A DNA stretch of 36,765 bases from Acidobacteriota bacterium (GTDB taxonomy: Bacteria > Acidobacteriota > Terriglobia > Acidiferrales > UBA7541): NCBI GenBank assembly GCA_016201215.1, contig JACQDH010000009.1, forward strand, positions 1-36,765. Reading direction: 5' to 3'. The position numbers and the translations under genes are program-made. Below the pieces are notes generated by a model. It saw only the letters and a program-made list of their open reading frames with translations, did not search any database and was not told the origin of the DNA. Positions 7,910 to 18,432 of the stretch are shown piece by piece; position 1 is the first letter of the stretch; every line of letters begins with the position of its first letter.

Positions 7910-9082
7910 CTATTCGTAGGCAGGGATGCCGGTGACGCGCGCGCCGATCACCAGGCGATGGATATCGTGCGTACCCTCGTAGGTGTACACCGATTCGAGG
8001 TTGTTCATGTGCCGCATGATGCAGTAGTCGTCCACAATGCCGTTGGCGCCCAGGATATCCCGCGCCTTGCGCGCCGACTCCAGCGCCATCCAGACATTGT
8101 TCATCTTCAGCATGGAGACATGCGTGTGGTCGGCGCGGCCCTGGTCTTTCAGCCTGCCCACGTGCAGGGCGAGCAGTTGCCCCTTGCTGATCTCCGTGAT
8201 CATCCACACCAGCTTGTCCTGGACCAGTTGGTGCGAGGCGATGGGCCGGTTGGCGAATTGCTTGCGTGTCTTGGCGTATTGCAGCGCGGTGTCGTAGCAA
8301 GCCATGGCCGCGCCGATGGCGCCCCACCCGATGCCGTAGCGCGCCTGGGTGAGGCAGCTCAGCGGGCCCTTCAGGCCCTCCGCCTTGGGTAGCATGTTTT
8401 CCGCAGGGACCTCGCAATCGGTCATGGCCAGCCCGGAAGTCACCGAGGCGCGCAGCGACCATTTGCCGTGAATGTCCCAAGCCTTGAAGCCCTTCGTGCC
8501 CTTTTCGATCAGGAAGCCGCGAATCGTATCGTCTTCGGTCTTGGCCCAGACCACGGACACGTCGGCAATCGAGCCGTTTGTGATCCACATCTTTTCGCCG
8601 TTGAGCACGTAGCAATTCCCGCGGCGCACCGCGCGGGTCAGCATGCCGCCAGGATTGGAGCCGAACTGCGGCTCAGTGAGCCCGAAGCACCCGACGGCTT
8701 GGCCCGACTGGAGCAGCGGCAGCCACCTGTTCTTCTGGGCCTCGCTGCCGTAGCTGTAGATCGGATACATCACCAGGGCGCTCTGCACGGAGACAAAGCT
8801 GCGCAGGCCTGAATCGCCTCGCTCGAGCTCCTGCATCACCAGGCCGTAAGCCAAATTGGACATTTCCGCGCAGCCATATCCGGTGAGGTTGGCCCCGAAG
8901 AACCCCATCTCGGCCACCTGCGGCAACAGGTGCATGGGGAAGGTGGCCTCGCGGTTGTGCTTCTCAATGATGGGGATCACCTGCTCGTCCACGAACTGCC
9001 GGGCCGTGCGCCGCACGAGTTTCTCTTCGTCACTCAACAGGGAGTCGAAGTCGATGAAGTCCACTCCAGGAAAAGCAGGCAT
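7910..9082 (-). CDS. gcdH: Glutaryl-CoA dehydrogenase-type acyl-CoA dehydrogenase
   Basis: A 390-residue FAD flavoenzyme of the acyl-CoA dehydrogenase family. Glutaryl-CoA dehydrogenase oxidatively decarboxylates glutaryl-CoA to crotonyl-CoA in lysine, tryptophan and aromatic-compound degradation. The specificity motif ELERGDSGLRSFVSVQS places Glu and Arg at residues 87 and 94, matching the substrate-carboxylate residues described for the human enzyme. The catalytic base is E369 in YEGTHDIH. FGLTEPQFGSNPGGM and WITNGS mark the FAD/substrate region. The ATG at 9082 has AAAGGAGC upstream; the longer frame adds only low-complexity residues. No electron-transfer flavoprotein or crotonase gene is nearby, so the pathway context is missing and a related specificity cannot be excluded. 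Confidence 0.9.
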   Translation of the reverse strand: MPAFPGVDFIDFDSLLSDEEKLVRRTARQFVDEQVIPIIEKHNREATFPMHLLPQVAEMGFFGANLTGYGCAEMSNLAYGLVMQELERGDSGLRSFVSVQSALVMYPIYSYGSEAQKNRWLPLLQSGQAVGCFGLTEPQFGSNPGGMLTRAVRRGNCYVLNGEKMWITNGSIADVSVVWAKTEDDTIRGFLIEKGTKGFKAWDIHGKWSLRASVTSGLAMTDCEVPAENMLPKAEGLKGPLSCLTQARYGIGWGAIGAAMACYDTALQYAKTRKQFANRPIASHQLVQDKLVWMITEISKGQLLALHVGRLKDQGRADHTHVSMLKMNNVWMALESARKARDILGANGIVDDYCIMRHMNNLESVYTYEGTHDIHRLVIGARVTGIPAYE

Positions 9083-9224
9083 AGGAAGCTCCTTTGGGGG
9101 CGCGTAGTGTGCGACCCCACTGCCAGCGGGGTCCTCCTCTGGTACCGAAGGAGCCGGGCTCGTCGAGCGAGGTGCCAACCCGGCGCTTCCGCGGCCGTTT
9201 GCGCCCGCCCAATATTGAGTTTTG

Positions 9225-9254
9225 ATTCTAACAAGCGGAGTTTCCGGCCAGCAA
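9225..9254 (-). promoter_or_regulatory. Candidate promoter of the acyl-CoA dehydrogenase-DUF711 unit
   Basis: On the minus strand, TTGCTG (9249-9254) and TAGAAT (9225-9230) are separated by 18 bp, about 145 bp upstream of the flavoenzyme start. It lies back to back with the candidate ATP synthase promoter at 9263-9290, so the 314-bp gap at 9083-9396 probably holds two divergent promoters. Confidence 0.5.
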
Positions 9255-9262
9255 GGGAGACG

Positions 9263-9290
9263 TTGACGGGAGCGAGGGCAGTGCTATAAA
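9263..9290 (+). promoter_or_regulatory. Candidate promoter of the ATP synthase operon
   Basis: TTGACG (9263-9268) and TATAAA (9285-9290) with a 16-bp spacer, a close match to the sigma-70 consensus. The predicted transcript starts near 9298, giving a leader of about 100 nt before the first ATP synthase gene. That leader contains a stem-loop at 9315-9347. Confidence 0.55.
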
Positions 9291-9314
9291 TTACTTCATT
9301 TGCTGGTGCCCGGT

Positions 9315-9347
9315 GGAATCCTCAGAGGGCAGGTAACCTCGGATTCC
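9315..9347 (+). promoter_or_regulatory. Stem-loop in the ATP synthase leader
   Basis: The arms GGAATCC (9315-9321) and GGATTCC (9341-9347) are perfectly complementary, and an inner stem GAGG/CCTC (9325-9328 with 9337-9340) extends the helix across a 3-nt bulge. No T-run follows, so it is not a simple terminator. It lies about 50 nt upstream of the first start codon, which has only a weak ribosome-binding site. A role in mRNA stability or translation is possible. Confidence 0.35.
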
Positions 9348-9396
9348 CGAGCACGGGTCTGCGGGCGGGCCTCCTCAATTTTCCCGCAAACGAGCG

Positions 9397-9882
9397 ATGG
9401 AAATTTTTCACCAACTCGGCGAGCTCTTCTTGCAGGCTGTCCCGACGGTCCTGATTGTCTTTCTCTTTTACCTTTTCATGCGCGGCAGTTTCTTTGGCCC
9501 GATGGCCCGCGTGCTGAGCGAACGCCGGGCGCGCACCGAAGGCGCTCGCCGCGCCGCCGAGTCGAGTCACTCTGCCGCGCAGGAGAGGCTCCGCGCCTAC
9601 CAGGACGCCACCCGGAAAGCCCGCGCCGGTATTTATGCCGAGCAGGAAACTGCGCGGCGCGCCATCCTAGAAGAACGCCTGGCGCTGGTCCGCGAGGCGC
9701 ACAGCCGCTCGAGCGAAGAAATCCGCGCGGCCAAAGAAAAGATTTCCGCCGACCTGGCGACCGCCCGCGCGGAACTCGAGACCATCAGCCAGTCGCTGGC
9801 GGGCGAAATTGCACGGGTCATTCTCGAACGGCGCCCGCCGGGCCCGCGCCCGATGCCCCCGGCAGCGAGTGAAGCCCGATGA
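9397..9882 (+). CDS. atpF': F-type ATP synthase b-type subunit (b')
   Basis: A 161-residue peripheral-stalk subunit of F1Fo ATP synthase. It has one N-terminal membrane helix (about residues 11-28, LQAVPTVLIVFLFYLFMRGS) followed by a long, charged, Ala/Arg/Glu-rich helix typical of b-type subunits. As the first of two tandem b-like genes and without a signal peptide, it is best called b'. The two probably form a heterodimer linking the membrane sector to delta and alpha. The stop codon overlaps the next start as ATGA (9879-9882). The Shine-Dalgarno is poor (GAGCG close to the start). The a and c subunit genes normally upstream are absent here. Confidence 0.85.
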   Translation: MEIFHQLGELFLQAVPTVLIVFLFYLFMRGSFFGPMARVLSERRARTEGARRAAESSHSAAQERLRAYQDATRKARAGIYAEQETARRAILEERLALVREAHSRSSEEIRAAKEKISADLATARAELETISQSLAGEIARVILERRPPGPRPMPPAASEAR

Positions 9883-10472
9883 GGTGGCCGCGGCGGTGGT
9901 TTTACCTTGCGCTCTTTGCCCTCCTTCTTTTTGTCACCTGCGTCGCGATCCCCACCGTTGCGGCCGAAGGTGGTGAACCGAATCCGGCCGAGGCGCCCAT
10001 CGGCACGCTGTTTCGCTGGTTGAATTTCTTTCTGCTGTTTGGCGGGCTGGGCTACCTGATTGCCAAGAAGGGTCCCGCCTTTTTCCGCTCCCGCGCTGAG
10101 GCCATCTCCTCTGCCATGACCGAAGCCGCCGCCGCAAGAGCGGAAGCCGAGCGGCAACTCCGCGAAGCCGAAGAGAAGCTGGCGCGGTTCGATCAGGAAG
10201 TGGCTGAACTGCGCGCCGCGGCACAGCGCGAATCCGCCGCCGAAGCAGAGCGCCTGCGCACCGCGACCCGCGAAGAAGTAGGAAAGGTCGGGCGCGCCGC
10301 GCGGGCCGAAATCGAAGCGGCCGAGCGCGGGGCGCGCCTGGAGTTGAAGAGGATTGCGGCGCAGCTGGCCGTGGAGAGCGCCGACGCGTTATTGCGCAAA
10401 CAGATCAACGCCCATACACAGGCCGCGCTGTTCCGGTCGTTCCTGGACGACCTGTCGAGGAGCGCGAATTGA
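9879..10472 (+). CDS. atpF: F-type ATP synthase b subunit with signal-like N-terminus
   Basis: A 197-residue peripheral-stalk subunit. Residues 1-29 look like a cleavable signal peptide (basic RWPRRW, hydrophobic FYLALFALLLFVTC, then an Ala-rich end). They are followed by a second hydrophobic segment, GTLFRWLNFFLLFGGLGYLIAKK (about 42-65), the true Fo membrane helix, and a long amphipathic, Glu/Arg-rich helix to the C-terminus. The double hydrophobic start suggests the N-terminus is processed or placed outside. The protein pairs with the b' product upstream. The start overlaps the previous stop (ATGA) and the end overlaps the delta start (TTGA), indicating coupled translation. Confidence 0.9.
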   Translation: MRWPRRWFYLALFALLLFVTCVAIPTVAAEGGEPNPAEAPIGTLFRWLNFFLLFGGLGYLIAKKGPAFFRSRAEAISSAMTEAAAARAEAERQLREAEEKLARFDQEVAELRAAAQRESAAEAERLRTATREEVGKVGRAARAEIEAAERGARLELKRIAAQLAVESADALLRKQINAHTQAALFRSFLDDLSRSAN

Positions 10473-11005
10473 AAGCCCTGGCGCAGCGGTATGCCTCCGC
10501 CCTGGTGGACCTGGCCCTCGAGCAGGGCACCGCGCCGCAGGTCAAAGCTGAATTGGCCGCGTTCGCCTCGCTGCTCGGCGAATCCACCGACCTGCAGAAT
10601 TTCCTGGCCAGCCCGGCGATTGTGCGGGAAAGCAAGCAGGCCGTGATCGAAAAGCTTGTGGCGCGGCTGGGGGCCAGCCGGACGCTCCGGAATTTTCTGT
10701 TCGTCCTGGTGGAGAACCGGCGGGCGTCGCTGCTGCCGCAAATCCAGGAGGCTTTTGAGGCACTCCTGCATGCGCGGATGGGCGTGGCCGAAGCCCAGGT
10801 GATCTCGGTCGCAGAATTGAGCGCGGAGCAAAGAACCGACCTGAACCGCGTGCTGGAGCGGCTGACCGGCAAACGCGTCGAGGCGAGGTACGGAGTGGAC
10901 CCCGCGCTGATCGGCGGCGCCGTGGTCCGCATCGGCTCGACCATCTACGACGGCTCCGTGCGCGAGCAACTGAACCGCCTGCGCGCCACTCTGACCTCGG
11001 AATAG
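10469..11005 (+). CDS. atpH: F-type ATP synthase delta subunit
   Basis: A 178-residue delta (OSCP-like) subunit that connects the peripheral stalk to the alpha3-beta3 head. Family features are an N-terminal six-helix domain beginning LAQRYASALVDLAL, then NFLASPAIVRESKQ and FLFVLVENRR, and the C-terminal DPALIGGAVVRIGSTIYDGSVREQLNRL motif. The start is a TTG at 10469 overlapping the atpF stop (TTGA), with GAGGAG 6 nt upstream. The length is normal. The order b'-b-delta-alpha-gamma-beta-epsilon is the standard bacterial one. Confidence 0.95.
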   Translation: MKALAQRYASALVDLALEQGTAPQVKAELAAFASLLGESTDLQNFLASPAIVRESKQAVIEKLVARLGASRTLRNFLFVLVENRRASLLPQIQEAFEALLHARMGVAEAQVISVAELSAEQRTDLNRVLERLTGKRVEARYGVDPALIGGAVVRIGSTIYDGSVREQLNRLRATLTSE

Positions 11006-11014
11006 GAGCAAGGC

Positions 11015-12547
<1,533 letters not shown>

Positions 12548-12570
12548 GACGGAGCCTTTGACGGAATCGC

Positions 12571-13494
12571 ATGCCCACCTTGCTTGATTTCCGGCGCCGC
12601 ATTCGCTCGGTGAAGAACACCCAGCAGATCACCCGGGCGATGAAGTTCGTCGCCGCCGCCCGGCTGCGCCGGGCCCAGGATAAGGTCTTCGCGGCGCGGC
12701 CGTACGCGCGGCACATGCTCGCCGTGCTGCGCTCGGCGATGGCGCGCGTCGAAGCCTTCGACCATCCGCTGATGGCACGCCGCCCCGAGCAGCGCGTGCT
12801 CCTGCTGGTGATGAGCGGGGACCGCGGTCTGTGCGGCGCGTTCAATGCCAACGTTATCCGCAAGGCCATGGAGTTTCTCCGTGGGCGACCCGAGCAGACC
12901 CTGGGGTTAATCCCCCTCGGCAAGAAGGGCCGGGACGCGCTGCGCAAACAGAAGTGGAGTCTTGTCGGGGAATACATCAACATCATGGCGCGGGTCGAGT
13001 ACCCCCAGGCCAGAGAGGTCGCGGCGCAGGTGATCGCACGTTATACGGCCGGCGAAATGGACGCGGTGTACATGGTGTACAACGAATTCAAGAGCGTGCT
13101 GGTGCAGAGACTCACCGTCGAAAGGCTGCTGCCGATTGAGCCGGAGTCCTTCCTGGCCGAGGCACCGCAGGCGACATCAGGCGAGGGGCCATCGGGGCCT
13201 GCCGAGACCTCGTCTGCCGGGCGCGCAGAGTCGCCGGTGGACTATATCTACGAGCAAACTGCGGCGGCGATTTTCGGCCACCTGCTGCCCCGCTTCGTGG
13301 AGACTCAGGTGTTCCGGGCCATGCTGGAGTCTTCCGCCGCGGAACACGCCGCGCGCATGACGGCCATGGATTCGGCCACCAACAATGCGGTGGAGCTGAT
13401 CGACCAGCTCACACTGCACATGAACAAGGTCCGCCAGGCCGCCATCACCCGGGAGATCATCGAGGTCGTGAGCGGCGCCGCTTGGACGGCGTGA
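12571..13494 (+). CDS. atpG: F-type ATP synthase gamma subunit
   Basis: The 307-residue central rotor shaft of F1. The conserved N-terminal helix ([27 protein letters not shown]), the [15 protein letters not shown] motif and the C-terminal helix ([38 protein letters not shown], residues in the 260-300 range) are all present. It is slightly longer than many gammas because of a Ser/Gly/Pro/Glu-rich insert at about 197-221, just before DYIYEQT. Such low-complexity inserts are probably surface loops. It sits between alpha and beta in the operon; a 62-bp gap with small hairpins separates it from atpD. Confidence 0.97.
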   Translation: MPTLLDFRRRIRSVKNTQQITRAMKFVAAARLRRAQDKVFAARPYARHMLAVLRSAMARVEAFDHPLMARRPEQRVLLLVMSGDRGLCGAFNANVIRKAMEFLRGRPEQTLGLIPLGKKGRDALRKQKWSLVGEYINIMARVEYPQAREVAAQVIARYTAGEMDAVYMVYNEFKSVLVQRLTVERLLPIEPESFLAEAPQATSGEGPSGPAETSSAGRAESPVDYIYEQTAAAIFGHLLPRFVETQVFRAMLESSAAEHAARMTAMDSATNNAVELIDQLTLHMNKVRQAAITREIIEVVSGAAWTA

Positions 13495-13498
13495 AGAC

Positions 13499-15008
<1,510 letters not shown>

Positions 15009-15041
15009 GGCGGGCGCAGGTTTGCCGCGGTAGAGGACAGG

Positions 15042-15491
15042 ATGCTGCCGGAGTTCCTACAACTCGAAGTCGTCACGCCCGAGCGGCAACTTATTGCCGA
15101 GTCGGTGAACGAAGTCCAGCTTCCCGGCTTGGACGGCTACTTGGGCATCCTGCCCGGCCACGCCGCGCTGATCACGGAGCTAGGCCTGGGTGAACTGAGC
15201 TACCGCAAGGGCAAGGAAACCTTCTATGCAATCGTCTTTCACGGCTTCGCGGAGGTGCTGCCCGACCGCGTCATCGTTCTTGCCGAACGGGCGGAACGCG
15301 CCGAAGAGATCGACATCAATCGTGCCCGCGCCGCCCGCGAGCGGGCCGAGAAGCGTCTGGCTCAGCGCGAAGCCGCGGAGATCGACTGGGACCGCGCCAC
15401 CTTCGCGCTCCAGCGTGCGCTGATCCGCCTCCAGGTTGCCGCCAAGGGCGGGGCCGTCGCCGCCCAAGTTGAGCAACATCCAGCACCGTAG
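15042..15491 (+). CDS. atpC: F-type ATP synthase epsilon subunit
   Basis: A 149-residue epsilon subunit that couples the gamma shaft to the c-ring and can inhibit ATP hydrolysis. The N-terminal beta-sandwich is recognisable (LEVVTPERQL, LPGLDGYLGILPGHAALITELGLGEL), as is the C-terminal two-helix region beginning INRARAARERAEKRL. It has about 10 more C-terminal residues than many relatives (AAKGGAVAAQVEQHPAP), without an identifiable role. The start is preceded by a GAGGACAGG ribosome-binding site. It is the last gene of the ATP synthase operon. Confidence 0.95.
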   Translation: MLPEFLQLEVVTPERQLIAESVNEVQLPGLDGYLGILPGHAALITELGLGELSYRKGKETFYAIVFHGFAEVLPDRVIVLAERAERAEEIDINRARAARERAEKRLAQREAAEIDWDRATFALQRALIRLQVAAKGGAVAAQVEQHPAP

Positions 15492-15608
15492 CCAGCCGGA
15501 ATCGAATCAGCCCGCCGGGCATCTAACAAGTGCCGAGCAAGCGGAGACTTCGGTGATGCGACCGCGGCCGAATCCGCGCGGCCTGCCGCAAGAGGTGAAA
15601 GGACCCAC

Positions 15609-15863
15609 ATGGAGCAGGTCACGATGTACACAACCTCGTGGTGCGGCGACTGCCGGCGCGCCAAGCAATTCCTGCGCGAGCGCGGGGTCACGTTTCGGGA
15701 AGTGAATATTGACGAGGAGCCCGACGCCGAAGAGTTGGTGCTGCGGGTCAACCAAGGCCGCCGCAAAGTGCCCACCTTCGACGTCAACGGCCGCTACTTC
15801 GCCTGCAGCCCTTTCGATCCCTACAAGCTGGCCGAAGAGTTCCACGTCCCGCTGAATCCGTAG
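15609..15863 (+). CDS. Glutaredoxin-family thiol-disulfide oxidoreductase
   Basis: An 84-residue glutaredoxin/NrdH-like thioredoxin-fold protein. The active-site motif is WCGDC (C12, C15), the cis-Pro stretch is RKVPTFDVNG, and the C-terminal CSPFDPYKLAEEF helix fits the fold. The CGDC motif is closer to small uncharacterised glutaredoxins and mycoredoxins than to classical CPYC enzymes, so the electron donor is uncertain. It is encoded on the same strand 117 bp after atpC; an AAGAGGTGAAAGGACC-like region lies upstream. Whether it belongs to the ATP synthase transcript is not clear. Confidence 0.88.
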   Translation: MEQVTMYTTSWCGDCRRAKQFLRERGVTFREVNIDEEPDAEELVLRVNQGRRKVPTFDVNGRYFACSPFDPYKLAEEFHVPLNP

Positions 15864-15877
15864 CTTCCATTCCCGTG

Positions 15878-15926
15878 GCGCTGGCATCTTGCCGGCGCAT
15901 CGGAAAACCGCCGCCAGGAAGGCGGT
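15878..15926. repeat. REP-like paired palindromes
   Basis: Two GC-rich imperfect palindromes lie side by side. GCGCTGGCA-TCT-TGCCGGCGC (15878-15898) has one mismatch, and ACCGCC/GGCGGT (15907-15912 with 15921-15926) encloses an 8-nt loop. They fall in the non-coding 316-bp stretch 15864-16179, just after the glutaredoxin gene. The layout resembles dispersed repetitive extragenic palindromes, but there is no second copy in this window to prove it. Apart from the minus-strand terminator at 16114-16150, I see nothing else in this stretch. Confidence 0.4.
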
Positions 15927-16113
15927 GCTACGTCCCGAGGCCCGCGCCGCGGCGCCCAACGGCGGCAACCTGCTGGTTTCCCACAAAAAGGTCATCGTGA
16001 ATTTCCTCGCGCAGCATCAGCAAACGGTCCGCGTAGATGGTTTTGGTGGCCATGGGACACACGACATCCTGCTTGGATGGAAGAACGAGGCGCCAGACGG
16101 CCTGGCCGGCAGG

Positions 16114-16150
16114 AAAAAGAAAGCGGGCAGGGTCAGAAAACCCCGCCCGC
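16114..16150 (-). terminator. Rho-independent terminator of the small exported protein gene
   Basis: The stem GCGGGCAGGGT/ACCCCGCCCGC (16123-16133 with 16140-16150) has one mismatch and a 6-nt loop. On the minus strand it is followed by TTTCTTTTT (complement of the A-rich 16114-16122). It lies 30 bp beyond the stop codon of the minus-strand gene at 16180-16530. Confidence 0.75.
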
Positions 16151-16179
16151 TCAGTGCCGTTGCGGCTGAAGGAGCCGGT

Positions 16180-16530
16180 TTAGCTCTTGGGTTTCTCTTC
16201 CGGCACCATGGTGATGGACGTGACCTTGATGGTGTCGCCCTCGACCGTGCCCTTCACGGTGACGTGATGACCCGAGTGAGCGGCGGCCTTGTCCTGAGGA
16301 TCCAGGATATAGACTTTCTTGTCGCCAGGGTTATACAGGGCGTACTTCGCGCCGTGCTCCTTGACGCACTTTGCGGCGCAGTCGGCGTGCTTCGCGTTTT
16401 CGCCTTTGGCCCCGCACATCGAGTCGGTGACCCAACCCGTCCAGGACCCCTCCTTGCCCTTATCCGCCGCCACGGTCATTCCGGCAACGATAAGAAGGGC
16501 TATGGCACAGAACAATAGACGCTTGGTCAT
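16180..16530 (-). CDS. Small exported Cys-containing protein of unknown function
   Basis: A 116-residue protein with a signal peptide (MTKRLLFCAIALLIVAGMTVAA) and a mature domain of about 93 residues. The mature part begins SWTGWVTDSMCGAKG and has cysteines in DSMC, ADCAAKC and a following KEHGAKYALY stretch. Later come VYILDPQDKAAAHSGHHVTVKGTVEGDTIKVTSI, which looks like a small beta-barrel (OB-like). Similar secreted proteins are frequent in Acidobacteriota, but their role is unknown. The ATG at 16530 is preferred over the one 24 bp upstream because AGGAGG lies between the two. It ends at a strong terminator. Confidence 0.8.
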   Translation of the reverse strand: MTKRLLFCAIALLIVAGMTVAADKGKEGSWTGWVTDSMCGAKGENAKHADCAAKCVKEHGAKYALYNPGDKKVYILDPQDKAAAHSGHHVTVKGTVEGDTIKVTSITMVPEEKPKS

Positions 16531-16673
16531 AACTGGTTTGCCTCCTGCAGGCATCTCTGTCTCAGATTACCCCCGAGCCAGGAGGTCCTTACTGTGTCAC
16601 ACCACCCCCTGTTCTGTCCACAGATAGTTGCCCTGCTCACTCCGAGGAGACTTCCCGATGCCCAGGGTGGGAC

Positions 16674-16705
16674 AAAAAAACGGAGGGTTTCCTCCGAAAC
16701 CCTCC
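16674..16705 (-). terminator. Rho-independent terminator of the coiled-coil protein gene
   Basis: A perfect 9-bp stem (GGAGGGTTT 16682-16690 with AAACCCTCC 16697-16705) and a 6-nt loop. On the minus strand it is followed by G and seven T residues (complement of 16674-16680). It lies about 65 bp past the stop of the minus-strand gene ending at 16769. The plus-strand side is followed by a weaker CTTTTCGTCTTT. Confidence 0.8.
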
Positions 16706-16768
16706 CTTTTCGTCTTTGCAGGTTACGCGCTCCCAAGGCCTCGAACTGCCGGGGCGCGCTGCGGGGAT

Positions 16769-17590
16769 CTAGCTCCCGGAAGCCGGTGTGGCGGATTTAG
16801 GAACACTCAGGTAGCCGACCACGCGGTTCTTGCCGACCTGGTTGACCACCAGCTCCAGCGCCGCGCGGGTGCCGCGGGCGTAGAAGTAGATCGGCTCGTT
16901 AACCGACCGGTTCCTCTTCTCCAGCCGCATGTCGTCCACGTAGAGCGCCAGGGTGTACTGGTTCCTCTTGGCGTTGGTGCCGCGCAACTCGACCGTCAGG
17001 ATGCCCACCTTCTGGCGGCTGCCCTTGCGGTCCAGTGTGAACTCGTAATAGTCGCGTTGCCCCATGCGGCGGAGCTGCTCGATCTCCTCGTGGTTGCGGG
17101 CGATCAGCGTGCCCAGTTCGCCGCGGGCCATCTGAAGATTGCCCTTGGTGGCTTCGAGATCCGACTTCACGCCGCTCACGTCGCCACTCAGGTTCTTCAC
17201 GTCATCCGCGCTGGCCTTGGTCGCCAGGGAGCTTTCCACCGCAGCCAGGTGCTTGGCGTTCTCATCCTTAATCTGCTTGGCCTGGCGCCTGGCGCTCGAC
17301 AGTTCGCCCTGGGTCAGCTTCAACCGGTCGGTCACCACGTTGAGCTGGCCCTGCACTTGCGCGTTGGTCTCTTCGGCCCGCGCCAGGCGCTGGGCGAGCG
17401 CTTCCGCGTTGTGCTTCTGCGTCTGCGTCTCAGCAGCCAGGGCCTGTTCGGCACCCTTGGCGTGACTCGAGGCATTCCAGGCTATGCCCAGAGCCAGCAG
17501 CGATACGGCGGCCAGCACAACCACAGCGATTCCCATCCACCGCGGCGTGCCCTCGGCCACCGAAGAAATGTCTTCACGTTCCTCTATCAT
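16769..17590 (-). CDS. Single-pass membrane protein with long coiled coil
   Basis: A 273-residue protein. After a short acidic cytoplasmic N-terminus comes one membrane helix (about residues 19-38, MGIAVVVLAAVSLLALGIAW). Residues about 45-185 are a continuous heptad-like coiled coil rich in Ala, Gln, Glu and Lys. The C-terminal roughly 85 residues form a beta-rich domain (DYYEFTLDRKGSRQKVGILTVEL, then KRNQYTLALYVDDMRLEKR). No enzymatic motif is seen; a structural or envelope-tethering role is plausible. Start choice: the ATG at 17590 has AAAGGAG 7 nt upstream, better than the ATG 18 bp earlier. A strong terminator follows at 16674-16705. Confidence 0.78.
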   Translation of the reverse strand: MIEEREDISSVAEGTPRWMGIAVVVLAAVSLLALGIAWNASSHAKGAEQALAAETQTQKHNAEALAQRLARAEETNAQVQGQLNVVTDRLKLTQGELSSARRQAKQIKDENAKHLAAVESSLATKASADDVKNLSGDVSGVKSDLEATKGNLQMARGELGTLIARNHEEIEQLRRMGQRDYYEFTLDRKGSRQKVGILTVELRGTNAKRNQYTLALYVDDMRLEKRNRSVNEPIYFYARGTRAALELVVNQVGKNRVVGYLSVPKSATPASGS

Positions 17591-17898
17591 CAGAATTCTC
17601 CTTTTCATCTTGTTGCCCTTGCACCGAAGGTGAATGCACGCCCCGCACCAAAATGGACGGACTCTGCGTACCTGCATAACATGCGACAAGTAAATGACTT
17701 AAGGTTGGCTGGTCGCGCCAATGGCCGCTCGTGCGGGTCAACAGACCAGGCAATCTTTACGCGCCGCATCTCTTTTCTGGGTATTGACCAATAGGTTGAA
17801 AACAGCAGACGCAAGCCTCGGCCGAGGGAGGCTGAGTTGGGAGTCACAGAGGTGGCTTTGCGACAACCCGACGCGGACAGCCGCGGAGTGCAGAATGA
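17591..17898. other. Intergenic stretch without a recognised gene
   Basis: 308 bp between the minus-strand coiled-coil protein gene and the minus-strand zinc-finger gene. I see no convincing coding frame, terminator or tRNA. It should contain the promoter of the coiled-coil gene, but no hexamer pair stands out on the minus strand; a TTATGC-like -10 near 17680 is the best weak candidate. Confidence 0.4.
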
Positions 17899-18132
17899 CT
17901 AGGCGACTCGGGCCTTGGCCGCGGGAGCGGGCGGGGGGTAGGAATGGAAGTAGGTGGCCAACGTCTTCTGGGCCGCGTCCAGAACCATGCGGCAGTTCTG
18001 GCAGTCGTCCAGATGCATGCGCAGCTCGCTAGCCACGCCCGGGGAGAGCCGGCCGTCTAGATACTCGCAGATCAGCCGAATTGTCTCTTTGCAGGTCAAC
18101 TTCGTAGCCCTGACTGAAGCTGCTGTGCGCAT
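17899..18132 (-). CDS. Zinc-finger (zf-HC2) anti-sigma-factor-like protein
   Basis: A 77-residue protein. Its centre shows the zf-HC2 signature of anti-sigma factors: H40-x3-C44-x2-C47 in MHLDDCQNCRMV, preceded by an ICEYLDGRLSP segment. This matches the cytoplasmic anti-sigma domain that binds ECF sigma factors, with zinc holding the fold. There is no membrane helix, so it would be a soluble version. No sigma-factor gene is adjacent, so the partner must be elsewhere. The start is uncertain: the ATG at 18132 has only a distant AAGGG, and the frame stays open to 18186. Confidence 0.7.
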   Translation of the reverse strand: MRTAASVRATKLTCKETIRLICEYLDGRLSPGVASELRMHLDDCQNCRMVLDAAQKTLATYFHSYPPPAPAAKARVA

Positions 18133-18432
18133 GCTGAGAAGCCCTTGCTCTGCATTCGATGTTCCAGCTACCCTCCCGATATGCAATTATGCTAAGGTAT
18201 TGATACACAAGGGATTAGCAGGGTCTCTGACGCAGATGCGCCGCGGGCACCAAGTACTAGTCCGGGAACTCTTTACGTGGAGCAGTTCATTCTTGGCCTA
18301 CGCCGGTGCCCGTGGAACAGTTCCAGAGCCCGGCCCCCAAAGGCCATTCGGGCGCTCATGGACATCCCAGGGGTTGTGAGTAGAATACAGGCTGCTCAGG
18401 TCAGCCCACGCAGACCGTGGAGGTCTCCCACC
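18133..18432. other. Divergent intergenic region, promoters not resolved
   Basis: 300 bp between two divergent genes. An AT-rich patch at about 18178-18212 could hold the minus-strand promoter of the zinc-finger gene, and TAGAAT at 18381-18386 could be a plus-strand -10 for the M24 gene. Neither has a good -35 at the right distance. The plus-strand frame is open here, but I see no domain or ribosome-binding site that would extend the M24 protein upstream. Confidence 0.35.

Noticed and set aside
16628-17794. A 388-codon open frame on the plus strand
   Set aside because: It is antisense to the coiled-coil membrane protein gene, which has a better ribosome-binding site, a membrane helix and its own terminator.
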